64,000 bases of DNA from Citrobacter youngae (GTDB taxonomy: Bacteria > Pseudomonadota > Gammaproteobacteria > Enterobacterales > Enterobacteriaceae). Below, in pieces: positions 9,156 to 20,230 of this stretch. Numbering within the stretch: the stretch's first letter is position 1; each line of letters opens with the position of its first letter. Position numbers and translations under genes: made by a program. The notes under the pieces are model-generated. The model did not search any database and had not been told where the DNA came from. It worked only from the letters and a program-made list of their open reading frames with translations. The stretch covers positions 285,885 to 349,884 of the forward strand of contig NZ_RPOI01000010.1 of NCBI RefSeq assembly GCF_003818115.1, given 5' to 3'.

Positions 9156-9178
9156 CAAAGATGCAGACTCTATATTTA

Positions 9179-10504
9179 TTATTGAACGAGAGAAAACAGA
9201 TCGTTTAATGACTCACTCATACTTGGATGGGTAAATATTTGGTCACGCAACACGGTATAAGGTAACCCGGCATCCATCACAGTTTTAATGATATTAATCA
9301 TCTCATGCGAATCCACACACAGCAGTGAGACACCTAATATCTGCTGCGTATCCGTGTCCACCACAGCTTTAAGTACACCACGCGTATCATCCATGACTCG
9401 CGCCCGTGGAATCGCAGCGACGGGAAGCGTCACCACCTGTACCGCCGCACCGCTGGCACGGGCCTGCTCTTCTGTCATCCCCACGCGGGAAAGTGGTGGT
9501 GTCATAAAGACGGAATATGGCACATTTTGCCGATCGCCGGTGTTTCTCACCCCTTCGCCTAACAGGCCATCACGCACAATACGGAAGTCGTCCAGTGAGA
9601 TATAGGTAAATTGCAGCCCCCCTGTTACATCTCCCATAGCCCAGATGTTATCCGCCGACGTCCGCAAATATTTATTCACAATAATGCCGCCACGATCGTT
9701 CACATCGACACCGGCTTTTTTCAGTTGCAGCTGTTCCGTCGCCGGCTTGCGGCCTGATGCGACCAGCAGTGCGTCAACAACCTGTTCCCCTTCCGGCATC
9801 TGTAGCTGCACCGCGCCATCATGAGACGAAACCGACTGCACCTTAGCATTGAGGATCAGCTCTACGCCTTTATCGCGTAAAATATCAGCGATCGCATCGG
9901 CGATATCCCGGTCCTCACGGGGCAAAAACAGCGGTGCAGCCTCAAAAATAGTGACCTGACTGCCGAAGTTGGCAAACATCGACGCGAACTCAACGCCGAT
10001 ATAGCCCCCCCCCAGGATACCCAGGCGCTGTGGGCGTTGGGTCAAATTCAGCAACCCGGTGCTGTCAAAGACGCCCGGCGTACTGGATAATCCCTCAATA
10101 TCCGGAATCGTCGACTGTGCACCGGTATTAATAAAAATCTTCTCACCGCTCAGCTCAAGCGTTCCTGTCGACTGCATTACCCGCACGGTATGGTTGTCGA
10201 CAAATTCAGCACGCCCTTCAATCACGTCCACATTTTCCAGATTGGCCAGATTATGGAAGTTTTTATCGCGCAGAAAACTGACCACGGAAGTCTTACGCTG
10301 CATCGCAGTTGCAAAGTCATGCTGCAGCTCAGCATCGTGTACCAGGGTTTTGGTTGGAATACAGCCGATATTAATGCATGTTCCGCCATACATGGTGTTG
10401 GATTGCTCAATAATTGCTACCCGCCAGCCCGTCTTTGCCAGCGTAGCCGCCAGCGTCTTACCTGCTTTGCCAAATCCAATAATGATCGCCTGATATTGTT
10501 TCAT
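9179..10504 (-). CDS. rclA: RclA, flavin disulfide reductase of the reactive-chlorine response
   Basis: A 441-residue cytoplasmic FAD/NAD(P)H oxidoreductase of the pyridine nucleotide-disulfide family. Known role: RclA uses copper(II) and oxygen chemistry to protect cells from HOCl. The N-terminal FAD fold shows IIGFGKAGKT; the redox pair is GGTCINIGCIPTK (C43 and C48); the NAD-binding fold shows GILGGGYIGVEFAS; ATGD-type FAD contact is AMGDVTGG; the dimerisation domain ends HPSMSESLNDLFSLV. The start is the ATG at 10504 behind GGAGAGG; the frame also opens upstream at 10525 but that would add seven residues with no support. It is divergent from rclR across 236 bp. Its usual partners rclB and rclC are decayed downstream, so RclA is the only functional enzyme left in the cluster. 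Confidence 0.96.
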   Translation of the reverse strand: MKQYQAIIIGFGKAGKTLAATLAKTGWRVAIIEQSNTMYGGTCINIGCIPTKTLVHDAELQHDFATAMQRKTSVVSFLRDKNFHNLANLENVDVIEGRAEFVDNHTVRVMQSTGTLELSGEKIFINTGAQSTIPDIEGLSSTPGVFDSTGLLNLTQRPQRLGILGGGYIGVEFASMFANFGSQVTIFEAAPLFLPREDRDIADAIADILRDKGVELILNAKVQSVSSHDGAVQLQMPEGEQVVDALLVASGRKPATEQLQLKKAGVDVNDRGGIIVNKYLRTSADNIWAMGDVTGGLQFTYISLDDFRIVRDGLLGEGVRNTGDRQNVPYSVFMTPPLSRVGMTEEQARASGAAVQVVTLPVAAIPRARVMDDTRGVLKAVVDTDTQQILGVSLLCVDSHEMINIIKTVMDAGLPYTVLRDQIFTHPSMSESLNDLFSLVQ

Positions 10505-10740
10505 GCTGCCTCTCCGCAAAGTCATTGTTCATTTGTTACTCTGGATTATAGGCAGTGCCCTGTCAGGCCAGCATATCCATAACGCGCAATTTTTTGTTCA
10601 ATCGTCTAAGACCAAATAATAAAAACCAAAAATCTGCCAAACAAAACAAAAAGTAACTATTTGATAAAATTAATTTAATGTAAAAATATGGCGATAATTA
10701 CGGTTCTATCAACAACAATAAAAATTGTTCAGGAGTCTTT

Positions 10741-11595
10741 ATGGATGCACTTAGCCGCTTGCTAATGCTTAACGATCCGCAGGGTTCTATTGATCAAAAC
10801 TGCGTATTGAGCAGAGACTGGCAACTCCCTCATGCAGCAGGTGAGTTATCCGTGATCCGCTGGCATACGGTAACCCAGGGTGGCGCTTTACTGGAGATGC
10901 CTGATGGCAACACTTATACACTGCGTCCTGGTACGGTAGTCATCTTGCCGCAAAACTCCGCGCATCGGTTGTGCCAGTCAGGTGAAGAGCAAACGCATAT
11001 TGTTTGCGGAAGTCTGCAACTACAGACATCCTCCCGCTATTTTTTAACCGCGCTGCCGGAAGTTTTGCTGCTGGCACCTGGCGAAAATAGCCCCGTTTAC
11101 CACTGGCTTAAGGCGATGATCGGGCTGATGCAGCAGGAATCATTGAGCATGCTGCCCGGTTCCAACGTTGTGTGCAGCCAGCAATGCGCCACGCTGTTCA
11201 CGCTTGCCGTTCGCGAATGGTTATCTCAGGCCCCCCCTGCTAAAAATGTGCTGAATCTGCTATTACATCCCCGACTGGGAGCGGTGGTGTTCCAGATGCT
11301 GGAATCACCCGCACATCCCTGGAGTGTTGAAGAACTGGCGCAGCGCGCGCATATGTCCCGGGCCAGTTTTGCTCAACTGTTTCGCGAGGTTTCAAACTCC
11401 ACGCCGCTCGCCGTACTCACTACATTGCGTCTGCAATTCGCCGCCCAGATGCTGTCGCGCGGCGCCCAGCCGTTGGTCGTGATTGCCGAATCGGTGGGAT
11501 ATGCCAGTGAGTCATCTTTTCACAAAGTTTTTCTGCGTGAATTCGGCTGTACGCCTGGTGAGTACCGTAAACGGGTGAAGGCGCTGGAATCATAG
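10741..11595 (+). CDS. rclR: RclR, AraC-family reactive-chlorine sensor/activator
   Basis: 284 residues, identical in length to E. coli RclR and collinear with it from memory. An N-terminal cupin-like domain (PQNSAHRL) is followed by a C-terminal AraC double helix-turn-helix (SVEELAQRAHMSRASFAQLF, then IAESVGYASESSFHKVF, then FGCTPGEYR). The two cysteines reported to be oxidised by HOCl in E. coli, C21 (IDQNC) and C89 (IVCG), are both present. It should activate the divergent rclA promoter. The ATG at 10741 follows CAGGAG with normal spacing. It converges with cusA. Confidence 0.95.
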   Translation: MDALSRLLMLNDPQGSIDQNCVLSRDWQLPHAAGELSVIRWHTVTQGGALLEMPDGNTYTLRPGTVVILPQNSAHRLCQSGEEQTHIVCGSLQLQTSSRYFLTALPEVLLLAPGENSPVYHWLKAMIGLMQQESLSMLPGSNVVCSQQCATLFTLAVREWLSQAPPAKNVLNLLLHPRLGAVVFQMLESPAHPWSVEELAQRAHMSRASFAQLFREVSNSTPLAVLTTLRLQFAAQMLSRGAQPLVVIAESVGYASESSFHKVFLREFGCTPGEYRKRVKALES

Positions 11596-11627
11596 CGCCC
11601 ACCTTCAAAGGATTGAAGGCGAGCGCT
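11594..11627. terminator. Hairpin between convergent rclR and cusA
   Basis: Two nested arms, AGCGC / GCGCT and CCTTCAA / TTGAAGG, form a long stem starting at the rclR stop codon and ending 9 bases before the cusA stop. There is no clear T run, so terminator function for either strand is only likely. Confidence 0.5.
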
Positions 11628-11635
11628 ACCAGGGG

Positions 11636-14600
11636 CTATTTCTGGGTGCGATGCCTGTGTAGCCACATCAGCTTATACGCTGCCGGAATGATGAACAGTG
11701 ACAGCAAAGGTGCCGTGATCATGCCGCCAATCATCGGTGCAGCGATACGGCTCATGACTTCAGACCCGGCTCCCGTTCCCCATAAAATCGGCAGCAGACC
11801 CGCAATGATGACCGCGACAGTCATTGCTTTAGGACGCACACGCAGTACCGCTCCGTGGTACAACGCCTCATCCAGTTTATCTACGGTAAAGGTTTGCGGG
11901 TTTTCCAGCGCAGGCTCTGCTTCAATGGCGTGGCGCAGGTACATCAGCATCACCACGCCAAATTCGGCAGCCACGCCTGCCAGTGCGATGAATCCTGTCC
12001 CGGTCGCGACCGACATATGGAATCCCATCCAGTAGAGAAACCAAATTCCGCCTACCAACGCAAAGGGCACACTGGTGATAATCAACAGTGCTTCGCCAAA
12101 ACGACGGAATGCCAGATACAGCAGCACGAAGATAATCATCAGCGTCATCGGCACCATCAGTTTAAGCTTGTGGCTGGCGCGCTCAAGCAGCTCAAACTGC
12201 CCGGAGAATGCCACGCTGGTTCCCGGTTTTAGCTGGACGTTTTCAGCAATCGCTTTTTTCAGATCGTTCACCACCGACACCATGTCGCGATCGCGGGCAT
12301 CAATATAGATCCAACTGGTTGGCCGCGCGTTCTCGGTTTTCAACATCGACGGCCCCGAAACCACCTGCACATCTGCAACATCAGCCAGCGTGATTTGCTG
12401 TTTCATTGGCGTCAGTATCGGCAGATGCCGTAGCGTTTCCGGGCTATCGCGATAGCTTTGTGGATAACGCAGATTGATCGGATAGCGGGCGATACCTTCA
12501 ACCGTTTCACTTACCATGGCACCGCCTACCGCTGAGGTGATAAACAGTTGCACATCGCCGACGGTCATCCCATAACGGGCGGCCTTTTCACGATGAATAT
12601 CTACGCTAAGATAACGTCCGCCGACCAGACGTTCAGCCAATGCGGATGCCACGCCAGGCACCGTTCTTGCGACTTCTTCGATTTGCTCTGCCGTGGCGTC
12701 AATATCCGACAACACGGTACCCGAAACCTTAATACCGATAGGACTTTTAATCCCCGTAGAGAGCATATCGATACGGTTACGAATTGGCGGGACCCACAGA
12801 TTCGCCAGCCCCGGTAAACGAACGGTTTTGTCCAGTTCCTCAATGATTTTGTCCATCGTCATCCCCGGACGCCACTGATCCTGCGGCTTCAGTTGGATGG
12901 TGGTTTCCACCATTTCCAACGGCGCGGAGTCGGTCGCCGTTTCAGCTTTACCGGTTTTACCAAACACGCGCGCCACTTCAGGAACCGTCATGATGAGCTT
13001 ATCGGTTTTTTGCAGCATATCTGCCGCCTGCGCTGCGGAAATCCCCGGCAAGGTTGAAGGCATATACAACAGATCGCCTTCGTTAATCTGCGGTAGGAAT
13101 TCGCCCCCAACCTTATTCAGCGGGAAGATGACGGTCAGGATCGACAGCACCGCCACCAGCAGGGTCGTTTTCGGCCAGTGCAGCACTTTCAACAATAACG
13201 GGTGGTAAATACGAATCAGGAAACGGTTAAGCGGGTTGCTGCTTTCCGCCGGGATCTTGCCACGGATCCAAAATCCCATCAGGATCGGGATCACCACAAT
13301 GGCCAGAAACGCAGCACCTGCCATAGCGTAGGTTTTGGTAAACGCCAGCGGACCAAACAACCGCCCTTCCTGCCCTTCAAGGGTGAAGATAGGGATAAAC
13401 GACAGCGTGATAATCAGTAAGCTAATAAACAGCGCCGGACCGACTTCCACCGAGGCGTTGGTGATGACTTTCCAGCGGGTTTCGTTATCCAGCGTTTCAC
13501 CCGGATGCTGATGCCCCCACTCTTCCAGCCGCTTATGCGCGTTCTCAATCATCACGATTGCGGCATCGACCATCGCCCCGACCGCGATGGCTATCCCCCC
13601 AAGCGACATAATGTTGGCGTTCAGTCCCTGGAAATGCATCACGATAAACGCGATACACAGTCCCAGCGGCAGAGAAATAATGGCCACCAGCGCCGAGCGG
13701 ATATGCCACAGGAACAGCGCGCACACCAGCGCCACAACGATAAACTCTTCCAGCAGCTTGTAGCTCAGGTTATCAATCGCGCGATCGATCAGTTGACTGC
13801 GATCATATGTTGTAACTACTTCAACGCCTTCCGGCAGACTGCTCTTCAGCGTTTCAAGTTTAGCCTTAACCGCGGAGATCACCTCGCGCGCATTTTTACC
13901 GGAGCGCAGGATCACTACGCCGCCTGCCACTTCGCCTTCGCCATTCAGCTCGGCGATCCCGCGGCGCATTTCCGGCCCAATTTGTACGCGGGCAACATCA
14001 CGCAGATAGACCGGAACGCCATCTGTGCCAGTTTTCAGCACGATATTATTAAAGTCATCAAGGGACTGCAGATACCCACTGGCGCGGACCATATATTCCG
14101 CTTCTGCCATTTCGACAGATGAACCACCGGCTTCCTGGTTTGAGGCATCCAGCGCCGATTTCACCTCACCCAGACTGATGCCATATTGCGTCAGCTTCAT
14201 CGGATCGATGACAACCTGGTACTCTTTGACCACACCACCCACCGAGGCAACTTCCGCCACGTTAGGGATAGTTTTCAATTCATATTTTAAGAACCAGTCC
14301 TGCAGGGAACGTAATTGGGCAAGATCATGTTTGCCGCTGCGATCCACCAGCGCATATTCAAATATCCAGCCGACCCCTGTCGCATCTGGTCCCATTTCAG
14401 CACTGATGCCAGCGGGTAATTTCCCCTGCACCTGGTTGAGATATTCCAGGACACGGGAGCGCGCCCAATAAGGATCGGTCCCGTCTTCAAAAATGACATA
14501 TACGTAAGAGTCGCCAAATTGCGAGAAACCACGCACCGTTTTCGCTCCCGGCACCGACAGCATGGTGGTGGTCAGCGGATAGGTCACCTGATTTTCAACA

Positions 14601-14779
14601 ATTTGCGGCGCTTGCCCCGGATAACTGGTTTTGATGATCACCTGCACATCAGAGAGATCGGGCAGCGCGTCAACCGGCGTATTCACAATGGTCCAGGTGC
14701 CCCAGATACTGAGAAACAGCGCCCCCATCATCACCAGGAAACGGTTTGCCACCGAGCGGCGAATAATCCATTCAATCAT
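11636..14779 (-). CDS. cusA: CusA/SilA, RND copper/silver efflux pump
   Basis: 1,047 residues, the length of E. coli CusA, and nearly identical to it over long stretches recalled. It is the inner-membrane proton-driven pump of the CusCBA tripartite complex that exports Cu(I) and Ag(I) to the outside. Visible signs: N-terminal membrane anchor [14 protein letters not shown], twelve expected hydrophobic segments, the TM4 relay [15 protein letters not shown] with the key Asp, and methionines of the metal path in [17 protein letters not shown] and RIDMLSTG. It is last in the leftward operon cusC-cusF-cusB-cusA, 11 bases after cusB. Regulation is expected from the CusR box upstream of cusC. SilA of plasmids is the main alternative name. 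Confidence 0.96.
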   Translation of the reverse strand: MIEWIIRRSVANRFLVMMGALFLSIWGTWTIVNTPVDALPDLSDVQVIIKTSYPGQAPQIVENQVTYPLTTTMLSVPGAKTVRGFSQFGDSYVYVIFEDGTDPYWARSRVLEYLNQVQGKLPAGISAEMGPDATGVGWIFEYALVDRSGKHDLAQLRSLQDWFLKYELKTIPNVAEVASVGGVVKEYQVVIDPMKLTQYGISLGEVKSALDASNQEAGGSSVEMAEAEYMVRASGYLQSLDDFNNIVLKTGTDGVPVYLRDVARVQIGPEMRRGIAELNGEGEVAGGVVILRSGKNAREVISAVKAKLETLKSSLPEGVEVVTTYDRSQLIDRAIDNLSYKLLEEFIVVALVCALFLWHIRSALVAIISLPLGLCIAFIVMHFQGLNANIMSLGGIAIAVGAMVDAAIVMIENAHKRLEEWGHQHPGETLDNETRWKVITNASVEVGPALFISLLIITLSFIPIFTLEGQEGRLFGPLAFTKTYAMAGAAFLAIVVIPILMGFWIRGKIPAESSNPLNRFLIRIYHPLLLKVLHWPKTTLLVAVLSILTVIFPLNKVGGEFLPQINEGDLLYMPSTLPGISAAQAADMLQKTDKLIMTVPEVARVFGKTGKAETATDSAPLEMVETTIQLKPQDQWRPGMTMDKIIEELDKTVRLPGLANLWVPPIRNRIDMLSTGIKSPIGIKVSGTVLSDIDATAEQIEEVARTVPGVASALAERLVGGRYLSVDIHREKAARYGMTVGDVQLFITSAVGGAMVSETVEGIARYPINLRYPQSYRDSPETLRHLPILTPMKQQITLADVADVQVVSGPSMLKTENARPTSWIYIDARDRDMVSVVNDLKKAIAENVQLKPGTSVAFSGQFELLERASHKLKLMVPMTLMIIFVLLYLAFRRFGEALLIITSVPFALVGGIWFLYWMGFHMSVATGTGFIALAGVAAEFGVVMLMYLRHAIEAEPALENPQTFTVDKLDEALYHGAVLRVRPKAMTVAVIIAGLLPILWGTGAGSEVMSRIAAPMIGGMITAPLLSLFIIPAAYKLMWLHRHRTQK

Positions 14780-14790
14780 TTATCATGTCC

Positions 14791-16083
14791 TCAGTGTGAA
14801 TGGGTCGCCTGGGCTGGCATCGCGGGTACAGCGAGCGTCCCGTTTGCCTGGGCGCGCATACGATCCAGGGCGCCAGAAATATTCGCTTCGGAATCGATCA
14901 GGAACAGACCGCTGGACACCACGTTTTCACCTTCGCTCAAACCAGAGTGAATGGCCGTTAACCCCTGAGACTCATGGAATACGGCTACCTGCTTAGGTAC
15001 AAATCGTCCTTCATTATCGACGGTGATAACCCGCTGTTCGGTACCGGTATCAATCAGCGCTTTAGACGGGATCAGCAGCATCGGCTCGCTTTGCGTTTTT
15101 AGTTGCAGATAGGCATTCATTCCCGGCTTAAGGGCCTCATCCGGGTTATCAACCTGTAGACGAAGCTGGAGCGTGCGCGTCGTGGAATCCACACTCGGCA
15201 AAATACTCCATTTGCTAATGGTGAAGGATTTACCCGGCCAGGCAGGAACGGTAATGGTGAATTGCGAGGCGTCTTTAATCAGCCAGGCGATAGATTCCGG
15301 GACTGAAGCACTGACCCAAACCGGATCCATTCCCTGAATTTTCGCGACCACATTATCTTTTGAGATGTTCATACCAGTACGTAAATCAAACGCGGTAATC
15401 ACCCCATCAATAGGGGCCTTCAGGGTAAAGCGAGTCTGAATTTTCCGCGTCGCTTTCAAGCGTTGAATGTCCGCCTCCGGCATTCCCGCCAGGCGTAATC
15501 TCTCCAGAATACCTTCAACCTGCGTCGCGCTGCCGCCCGTTTCCCGCAGCAGTAAATATTCACTTTGTGCTTCTACCCAGTCGGGAATTGTCAGATCGAT
15601 AAGCGGCGAGCCCTGCTTAATTTTGTCGCCCACAGTCAGCGGATAAACTTTCTCGATAAAGCCTGCCGAACGCGCCTGGACAATGACAAATTGATATTCG
15701 TTATAACTGACGTTCGCCGGGAAAGTTTGTGCATATTGCAATGGCCCACGGCGCACGGGTTCGGTTTTTAGCCCCAGATTCTGAGTCTGTGTCGGGTCAA
15801 TACGCACACCCGGTGTGGATGTACTCGCCGTCTCTTCATCGGCATATTTCGGGATCAAATCCATATCCATAAACGGAGATTTACCCGGTTTATCAAACCG
15901 CGTATTGGGATACATGGGGTCGTACCAGAATAAAACTCTACGCTCTTCTTTTTTTTGAGCAGCGCCGGTATCGGCCGATACTTTTGCGGATGAATAATAG
16001 GTATACACACCGACAGAAATAATTCCGCCGACAATCATGCTGCCGAGAATAAGCGCGGTATTTTTAATATTTAAAGACGCCAT
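14791..16083 (-). CDS. cusB: CusB/SilB, periplasmic adaptor of copper/silver efflux
   Basis: 430 residues from the ATG at 16083. This matches SilB length (about 430) better than E. coli CusB (about 407). Membrane-fusion protein that links pump CusA to channel CusC and takes metal from CusF. An N-terminal membrane segment follows MASLNIKN, a SilB-like beginning. The metal-site region reads WYDPMYPNTRFDKPGKSPFM, with the methionines used for Cu(I)/Ag(I). Barrel-sandwich lipoyl parts are VYPLTVGDKI and KAPIDGVITAF. The C-terminus is longer than CusB and ends in a His/Met-containing tail (MPAQATHSH). The frame extends four codons upstream (16095), but the SilB-like start is better supported. It mixes features of the chromosomal cus and plasmid sil lineages. 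Confidence 0.94.
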   Translation of the reverse strand: MASLNIKNTALILGSMIVGGIISVGVYTYYSSAKVSADTGAAQKKEERRVLFWYDPMYPNTRFDKPGKSPFMDMDLIPKYADEETASTSTPGVRIDPTQTQNLGLKTEPVRRGPLQYAQTFPANVSYNEYQFVIVQARSAGFIEKVYPLTVGDKIKQGSPLIDLTIPDWVEAQSEYLLLRETGGSATQVEGILERLRLAGMPEADIQRLKATRKIQTRFTLKAPIDGVITAFDLRTGMNISKDNVVAKIQGMDPVWVSASVPESIAWLIKDASQFTITVPAWPGKSFTISKWSILPSVDSTTRTLQLRLQVDNPDEALKPGMNAYLQLKTQSEPMLLIPSKALIDTGTEQRVITVDNEGRFVPKQVAVFHESQGLTAIHSGLSEGENVVSSGLFLIDSEANISGALDRMRAQANGTLAVPAMPAQATHSH

Positions 16084-16160
16084 AGTGATTTCCATTGCGC
16101 GATAGTCTCGCCCGTGTCCAGGAAAACCCGGGCAAGAATAAAAGAGACCAGCGAGATCCG

Positions 16161-16508
16161 TTATTTACTGATGTGAATATCGCGTAAGACAGAGAGATTT
16201 CCCTGCTGAACAAACGTAAATGCAACTTTATCGCCTGGCTGAATATCGTCGGCCCTGGTATCAGATACCAGCGTGAAACGCATCGTCATTGCCGGCCAGT
16301 TCACTGCGGGAATAGGTTCATGTTTAATCGTGACTTTTTTGCTATCCATATCAATAGATTCAATCACGCCTGTCGCACTAATCACTTGCTCCTGCTGGGC
16401 CGCAGGCGCCATATTCATCATCTCGCCATGCTGATGTTCATTGGCCTGAGCGTTAAACATGACTACAGATAACACAGTAAACAAAGCGGCTTTAGCGGTA
16501 GTTTTCAT
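16161..16508 (-). CDS. cusF: CusF, periplasmic copper/silver chaperone
   Basis: 115 residues with a signal peptide ending near NAQA-NEHQ. The small OB-fold chaperone binds one Cu(I) or Ag(I) and hands it to CusB. The metal site is complete: His in IKHEP, Trp in NWPAM and two Met in AMTMRF, the HWMM set known from E. coli CusF. A Met/His-rich mature N-terminus (HQHGEMMNM) may add weak metal sites. The ATG at 16508 follows AGGAG; the upstream codons to 16544 run into the cusC end and are not needed. It sits between cusC (32-base gap) and cusB (77-base gap). Confidence 0.95.
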   Translation of the reverse strand: MKTTAKAALFTVLSVVMFNAQANEHQHGEMMNMAPAAQQEQVISATGVIESIDMDSKKVTIKHEPIPAVNWPAMTMRFTLVSDTRADDIQPGDKVAFTFVQQGNLSVLRDIHISK

Positions 16509-16540
16509 GCAATATACTCCTGAGAATTTAAGATTAAGGA

Positions 16541-17923
16541 TCATTCAACCCAGCCACCGCCTAAGGCAGCAAACAGCTTAATTTCATTAACCTGTTGGGC
16601 ATAGTTAAGGTCGAGCAACGATTGCTGTGTAGTGAATAAAGAACGCTCGGCGTCCAGTACTTCGATATAACTAACCGCACCATGTTGATAGAGTGCACGA
16701 GCGCGTTGCAGCGTGATTTGTAATGAGTCCAGATAACGCTGTTGTCCGGTAATTTGATCGGCAAGGCTTTGACGCAACACCAGTGCATCCGCAACTTCTT
16801 TAAATGCGTTCTGAATTTTTTGCTCGTAATTCACCACCGATTGCTGCTGGCGGATTTTTGCTAAATCGAGATTTGACTGATTACGTCCAGCGTTAAAGAT
16901 CGGAATGTCTATTTTCGGGACAAAATTCCACATGCCGCTGGCCGCATTAAAGAGGCTGGAGAGATCGCCACTGCTGCTGGATACAGAGCTGGTCAGCGTA
17001 ATCGATGGGAAAAATGCGGCTCGTGCAGCGCCAATATTGGCGTTCGCCGCCAGCAATCCATGTTCGGCCTCCATAATATCCGGGCGCTGCAATAATATTT
17101 GCGATGGGAGTGCGGGGGGCAGTGTCACGGGTTTTATATCACCGCGACTGCGCACGCGGTCGTCCGGTAATTTCCCGTACGTCCCCAGTAATAGTTGCAG
17201 TGCGTTGTTCGCCTGCGCCAGTTCGCCTTGACGTTTGGCAATATCGCTGCGTGTGCTTTCAATCACGCCGCGAGCCTGCTCCAGTGCCAGCACGTTCGTA
17301 CTGCCGGTCATCAACTGTTTCTCGACAAACGCATAAGAGCGCTGGTAGTTTTGCAACGTTTCTTCGGCAATTTGCAGTTGCGCATAAGCCAGACGCTGGT
17401 TGAAATAACTTTGCGCCACGTTAGAAATTAATGAGATATGCACCATTCGACGCGCTTCTTCACTGGCGAAAAAATTCTGCCGATCGGCTTCACTCATATT
17501 TTTCAGTCGTCCAAAGAAATCCAGATCGAAACTGAGATTCAGTCCCGCTTCAAATTCCCGGTTAGTGCTGCTATCGCCTTTTAATTTCCCGCTATAGGTA
17601 CCGCTGGAGCCAGCGTTAAGCTGTGGGTAACGATCGGCATCCGTCACACCGTATTGCGCTTTCGCTTCCTGAACCTTCAGTACCGCCATGCGTAAATCAC
17701 GATTATTGACCAGCGCCTCACCAATCAACGCCTTCACCTGGGAGTCAACAAAAAAGTTACGCCAGCCCGTATCCTGATATCCCGTCGGGGCCGAAACCAG
17801 CGTGTGCTGACTTAAGGAGAATTGCTGCGGAACCGGCAATGCCGGACGTTGATAGTCCGGAGCCAACGAGCAGCCAGCCAGAACAAAAATAGCGCTGAGG
17901 GTAAGAAGCTTAAATTTGTACAT
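16541..17923 (-). CDS. cusC: CusC/SilC, outer-membrane channel lipoprotein
   Basis: 460 residues, first gene of the efflux operon. A lipoprotein signal peptide with lipobox LAGC puts the acylated Cys at residue 18. Two TolC-like outer membrane efflux repeats follow: the first contains YPQLNAGSSGTYSG and LDFFGRLKNMSEADRQNFF, the second AAFFPSITLTSSVSSSSGDL and VLDAERSLFTTQQSLLDLNY. It forms the trimeric channel through which CusBA expels Cu(I)/Ag(I). The start at 17923 was chosen because the signal peptide begins there. Its beginning MYKFKLL and ending GGGWVE are closer to SilC as recalled than to E. coli CusC. The promoter lies in the 182-base divergent gap with cusR, containing the CusR box. 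Confidence 0.95.
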   Translation of the reverse strand: MYKFKLLTLSAIFVLAGCSLAPDYQRPALPVPQQFSLSQHTLVSAPTGYQDTGWRNFFVDSQVKALIGEALVNNRDLRMAVLKVQEAKAQYGVTDADRYPQLNAGSSGTYSGKLKGDSSTNREFEAGLNLSFDLDFFGRLKNMSEADRQNFFASEEARRMVHISLISNVAQSYFNQRLAYAQLQIAEETLQNYQRSYAFVEKQLMTGSTNVLALEQARGVIESTRSDIAKRQGELAQANNALQLLLGTYGKLPDDRVRSRGDIKPVTLPPALPSQILLQRPDIMEAEHGLLAANANIGAARAAFFPSITLTSSVSSSSGDLSSLFNAASGMWNFVPKIDIPIFNAGRNQSNLDLAKIRQQQSVVNYEQKIQNAFKEVADALVLRQSLADQITGQQRYLDSLQITLQRARALYQHGAVSYIEVLDAERSLFTTQQSLLDLNYAQQVNEIKLFAALGGGWVE

Positions 17924-18006
17924 AGTTCTTCTCGTCCAGACCGGACTGATAACCATAAAAGATGTGTGAATTTATACCTGAATGACTCTGTTTAAGCGGT
18001 GACAGG

Positions 18007-18028
18007 AAAATGACAAAACTGTCATTTT
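18007..18028. promoter_or_regulatory. CusR box between cusC and cusR
   Basis: Perfect inverted repeat AAAATGACA - AAAC - TGTCATTTT in the divergent gap. It corresponds to the E. coli CusR box (AAAATGACAANNTTGTCATTTT). One operator serves both divergent promoters. Confidence 0.9.
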
Positions 18029-18105
18029 CCCAATAACCGATTGCTATCCGATCCGCCTTCTCTAGAATTGAAAATCCGCACAGCCAGTGCGTGATGGAGA
18101 ATGTC

Positions 18106-18789
18106 ATGAAGATTTTGATTGTCGAAGATGAAAAAAAAACCGGCGAATACCTGACGAAAGGCCTGACGGAAGCGGGTTTTGTTGTGGATTTGGCGGACAA
18201 CGGTCTGAACGGATATCACCTGGCAATGACCGGTGATTATGACCTGCTCATTCTCGACATCATGCTGCCCGATGTAAACGGCTGGGATATCGTGCGGATG
18301 CTGCGCACCGCCAATAAAGGCATGCCCATTCTGCTACTCACCGCACTGGGTACCATTGAGCATCGGGTCAAAGGTCTGGAGCTGGGGGCTGATGATTATT
18401 TGGTTAAACCGTTTGCCTTTGCAGAATTGCTGGCGCGGGTCAGAACGCTGCTGCGACGGGGAGCCGCGGTCATTGTCGAAAGTCAGTTTCAGGTCGCGGA
18501 TTTAATGGTCGATCTGGTCAGCAGAAAGGTCACCCGCAACGGCACACGCATTACCCTGACCAGTAAAGAGTTTACGCTGCTTGAATTTTTCCTGCGTCAT
18601 CAGGGAGAAGTGTTGCCGCGTTCGCTGATTGCCTCTCAGGTTTGGGATATGAATTTTGACAGCGACACCAATGCGATTGATGTCGCCGTGAAGCGTCTGC
18701 GGGCCAAAATCGATAATGACTTTGAGCCGAAACTGATTCAGACCGTGCGTGGCGTGGGGTACATGCTTGAGGTGCCGGATGGCAACTAA
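18106..18789 (+). CDS. cusR: CusR, OmpR-family copper/silver response regulator
   Basis: 227 residues from the ATG at 18106, the E. coli CusR length; a frame from 18091 adds only five unsupported residues. The receiver domain shows the acidic pair EDE, the phospho-Asp in LILDIMLPD (D51), T in LLLTALG and K in YLVKPF. The C-terminal winged helix contains [19 protein letters not shown] and the end VRGVGYMLE. Phosphorylated by CusS, it binds the box just upstream to switch on cusCFBA and itself. It overlaps cusS by 11 bases, so the two are translationally linked. Confidence 0.96.
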   Translation: MKILIVEDEKKTGEYLTKGLTEAGFVVDLADNGLNGYHLAMTGDYDLLILDIMLPDVNGWDIVRMLRTANKGMPILLLTALGTIEHRVKGLELGADDYLVKPFAFAELLARVRTLLRRGAAVIVESQFQVADLMVDLVSRKVTRNGTRITLTSKEFTLLEFFLRHQGEVLPRSLIASQVWDMNFDSDTNAIDVAVKRLRAKIDNDFEPKLIQTVRGVGYMLEVPDGN

Positions 18790-20230
18790 ACGATTACAGC
18801 GCCCTTTTTCGCTGGCAACACGGTTAACCTTTTTTATCAGTCTGGCGACTATCGCCTCATTTTTCGCTTTCGCATGGATAATGATCCACTCGGTGAAAGT
18901 CCATTTCGCAGAGCAGGATATCAATGATTTAAAAGAGATCAGCGCGACGCTGGAGCGTATTATTAACCACCCGAACGAACCGGAATCGCGTCGGCTGGAA
19001 ACACTAAAAAACGTAGTTTCGGGTTATTCTAACGTCATTATTTCTCTGGAAGATGCCAATCAGAGGGCCATTTTCCATTCACCTAATGCGCCGGATCTTC
19101 GTCAGTTTATCGCCACGGCAACGCCGGATAAAAATGCACATACCCGTAATGTCTTTTTAATTTCCGGCCCAACGCTGCAAACATCAGAACATGCGCACGG
19201 GAAAAACGCATCCTCCAACTGGCGAATGATTCGTTTACCCATTGGGCAGTTGCCAGACGGAAAACCGGCCTATACGTTGTTTATGGCGTTATCGATTGAT
19301 TTTCATCTGCACTATATTAACGATCTGAAAAACAAACTGATCATGACAGCATCGTTAATTAGCATGATGATTGTTTTTATTGTGCTGTTCGCCGTCTATA
19401 AAGGTCATGAACCGATCCGTAATGTCAGTCGGCGCATCCAAAATATCACCTCTAAAGATCTCGATGTTCGCCTGGACCCGCAGGCCGTGCCGATTGAGCT
19501 TGAGCAACTGGTCGAGTCATTTAATCATATGATCGAACGAATCGAAGATGTGTTTAAACGTCAGTCCAATTTTTCTGCTGATATTGCTCACGAAATCCGC
19601 ACGCCAATCACCAACCTGGTCACGCAAACAGAAATTGCCCTCAGCCATCCCCGCAGCACGAAAGAGCTGGAAGATGTGCTCTACTCTAATCTCGAAGAGT
19701 TTGGGCGTATGTCGAAGATGGTGAGTGATATGTTGTTTTTGGCACAGGCAGACAATAATCAGTTGATCCCGGAAAAAACAGCGCTGAATCTTGCGGATGA
19801 GGTCAGTAAAGTGTTCGACTTTTTCGAAGCCTGGGCGGAAGAACGCGAAGTCAGCCTGCGCTTTGAAGGTCGGGCATGCCGGGTTTCTGGCGACCCGTTA
19901 ATGTTACGCCGGGCAATGAGCAACCTGCTCTCTAACGCAATGCGCTATACGCCCAAAGGCGAATCTGTCACCGTGCGAGTGAAAGAGGCTGATGATCTCG
20001 TGCATATTATTGTGGAAAATCCTGGTACGCCAATAGCCGCGGAACATCTGCCACGACTCTTTGACCGGTTTTATCGCGTCGATCCCTCACGACAGCGTAA
20101 AGGCGAAGGTAGCGGTATTGGCCTGGCGATAGTGAAATCGATTGTGATTGCCCACCAGGGAAAAGTCTCCGTGACATCCGACGCTCGCGCTACCCGCTTT
20201 ATTCTGACATTACCCAAATATGCCGCTTAA
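18779..20230 (+). CDS. cusS: CusS, copper/silver sensor histidine kinase
   Basis: 483 residues, inner-membrane kinase. TM1 is at about residues 16-36 and TM2 at about 185-205, enclosing a periplasmic sensor loop with a His/Met-poor SEHAHGKN stretch where E. coli CusS has a longer His/Met-rich segment. A HAMP linker follows, then the phospho-acceptor motif [14 protein letters not shown]-binding boxes are N ([11 protein letters not shown]), F ([12 protein letters not shown]) and G ([11 protein letters not shown]). The start at 18779 lies inside the cusR end; the frame runs back to 18749 but without reason to extend. It phosphorylates CusR when periplasmic Cu(I)/Ag(I) rises. Confidence 0.94.
   Translation: MATKRLQRPFSLATRLTFFISLATIASFFAFAWIMIHSVKVHFAEQDINDLKEISATLERIINHPNEPESRRLETLKNVVSGYSNVIISLEDANQRAIFHSPNAPDLRQFIATATPDKNAHTRNVFLISGPTLQTSEHAHGKNASSNWRMIRLPIGQLPDGKPAYTLFMALSIDFHLHYINDLKNKLIMTASLISMMIVFIVLFAVYKGHEPIRNVSRRIQNITSKDLDVRLDPQAVPIELEQLVESFNHMIERIEDVFKRQSNFSADIAHEIRTPITNLVTQTEIALSHPRSTKELEDVLYSNLEEFGRMSKMVSDMLFLAQADNNQLIPEKTALNLADEVSKVFDFFEAWAEEREVSLRFEGRACRVSGDPLMLRRAMSNLLSNAMRYTPKGESVTVRVKEADDLVHIIVENPGTPIAAEHLPRLFDRFYRVDPSRQRKGEGSGIGLAIVKSIVIAHQGKVSVTSDARATRFILTLPKYAA

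Noticed and set aside
13505..14122. 205-codon open frame on the plus strand
   Set aside because: Antisense to cusA, His/Arg/Gln-rich mirror composition and no start signals.
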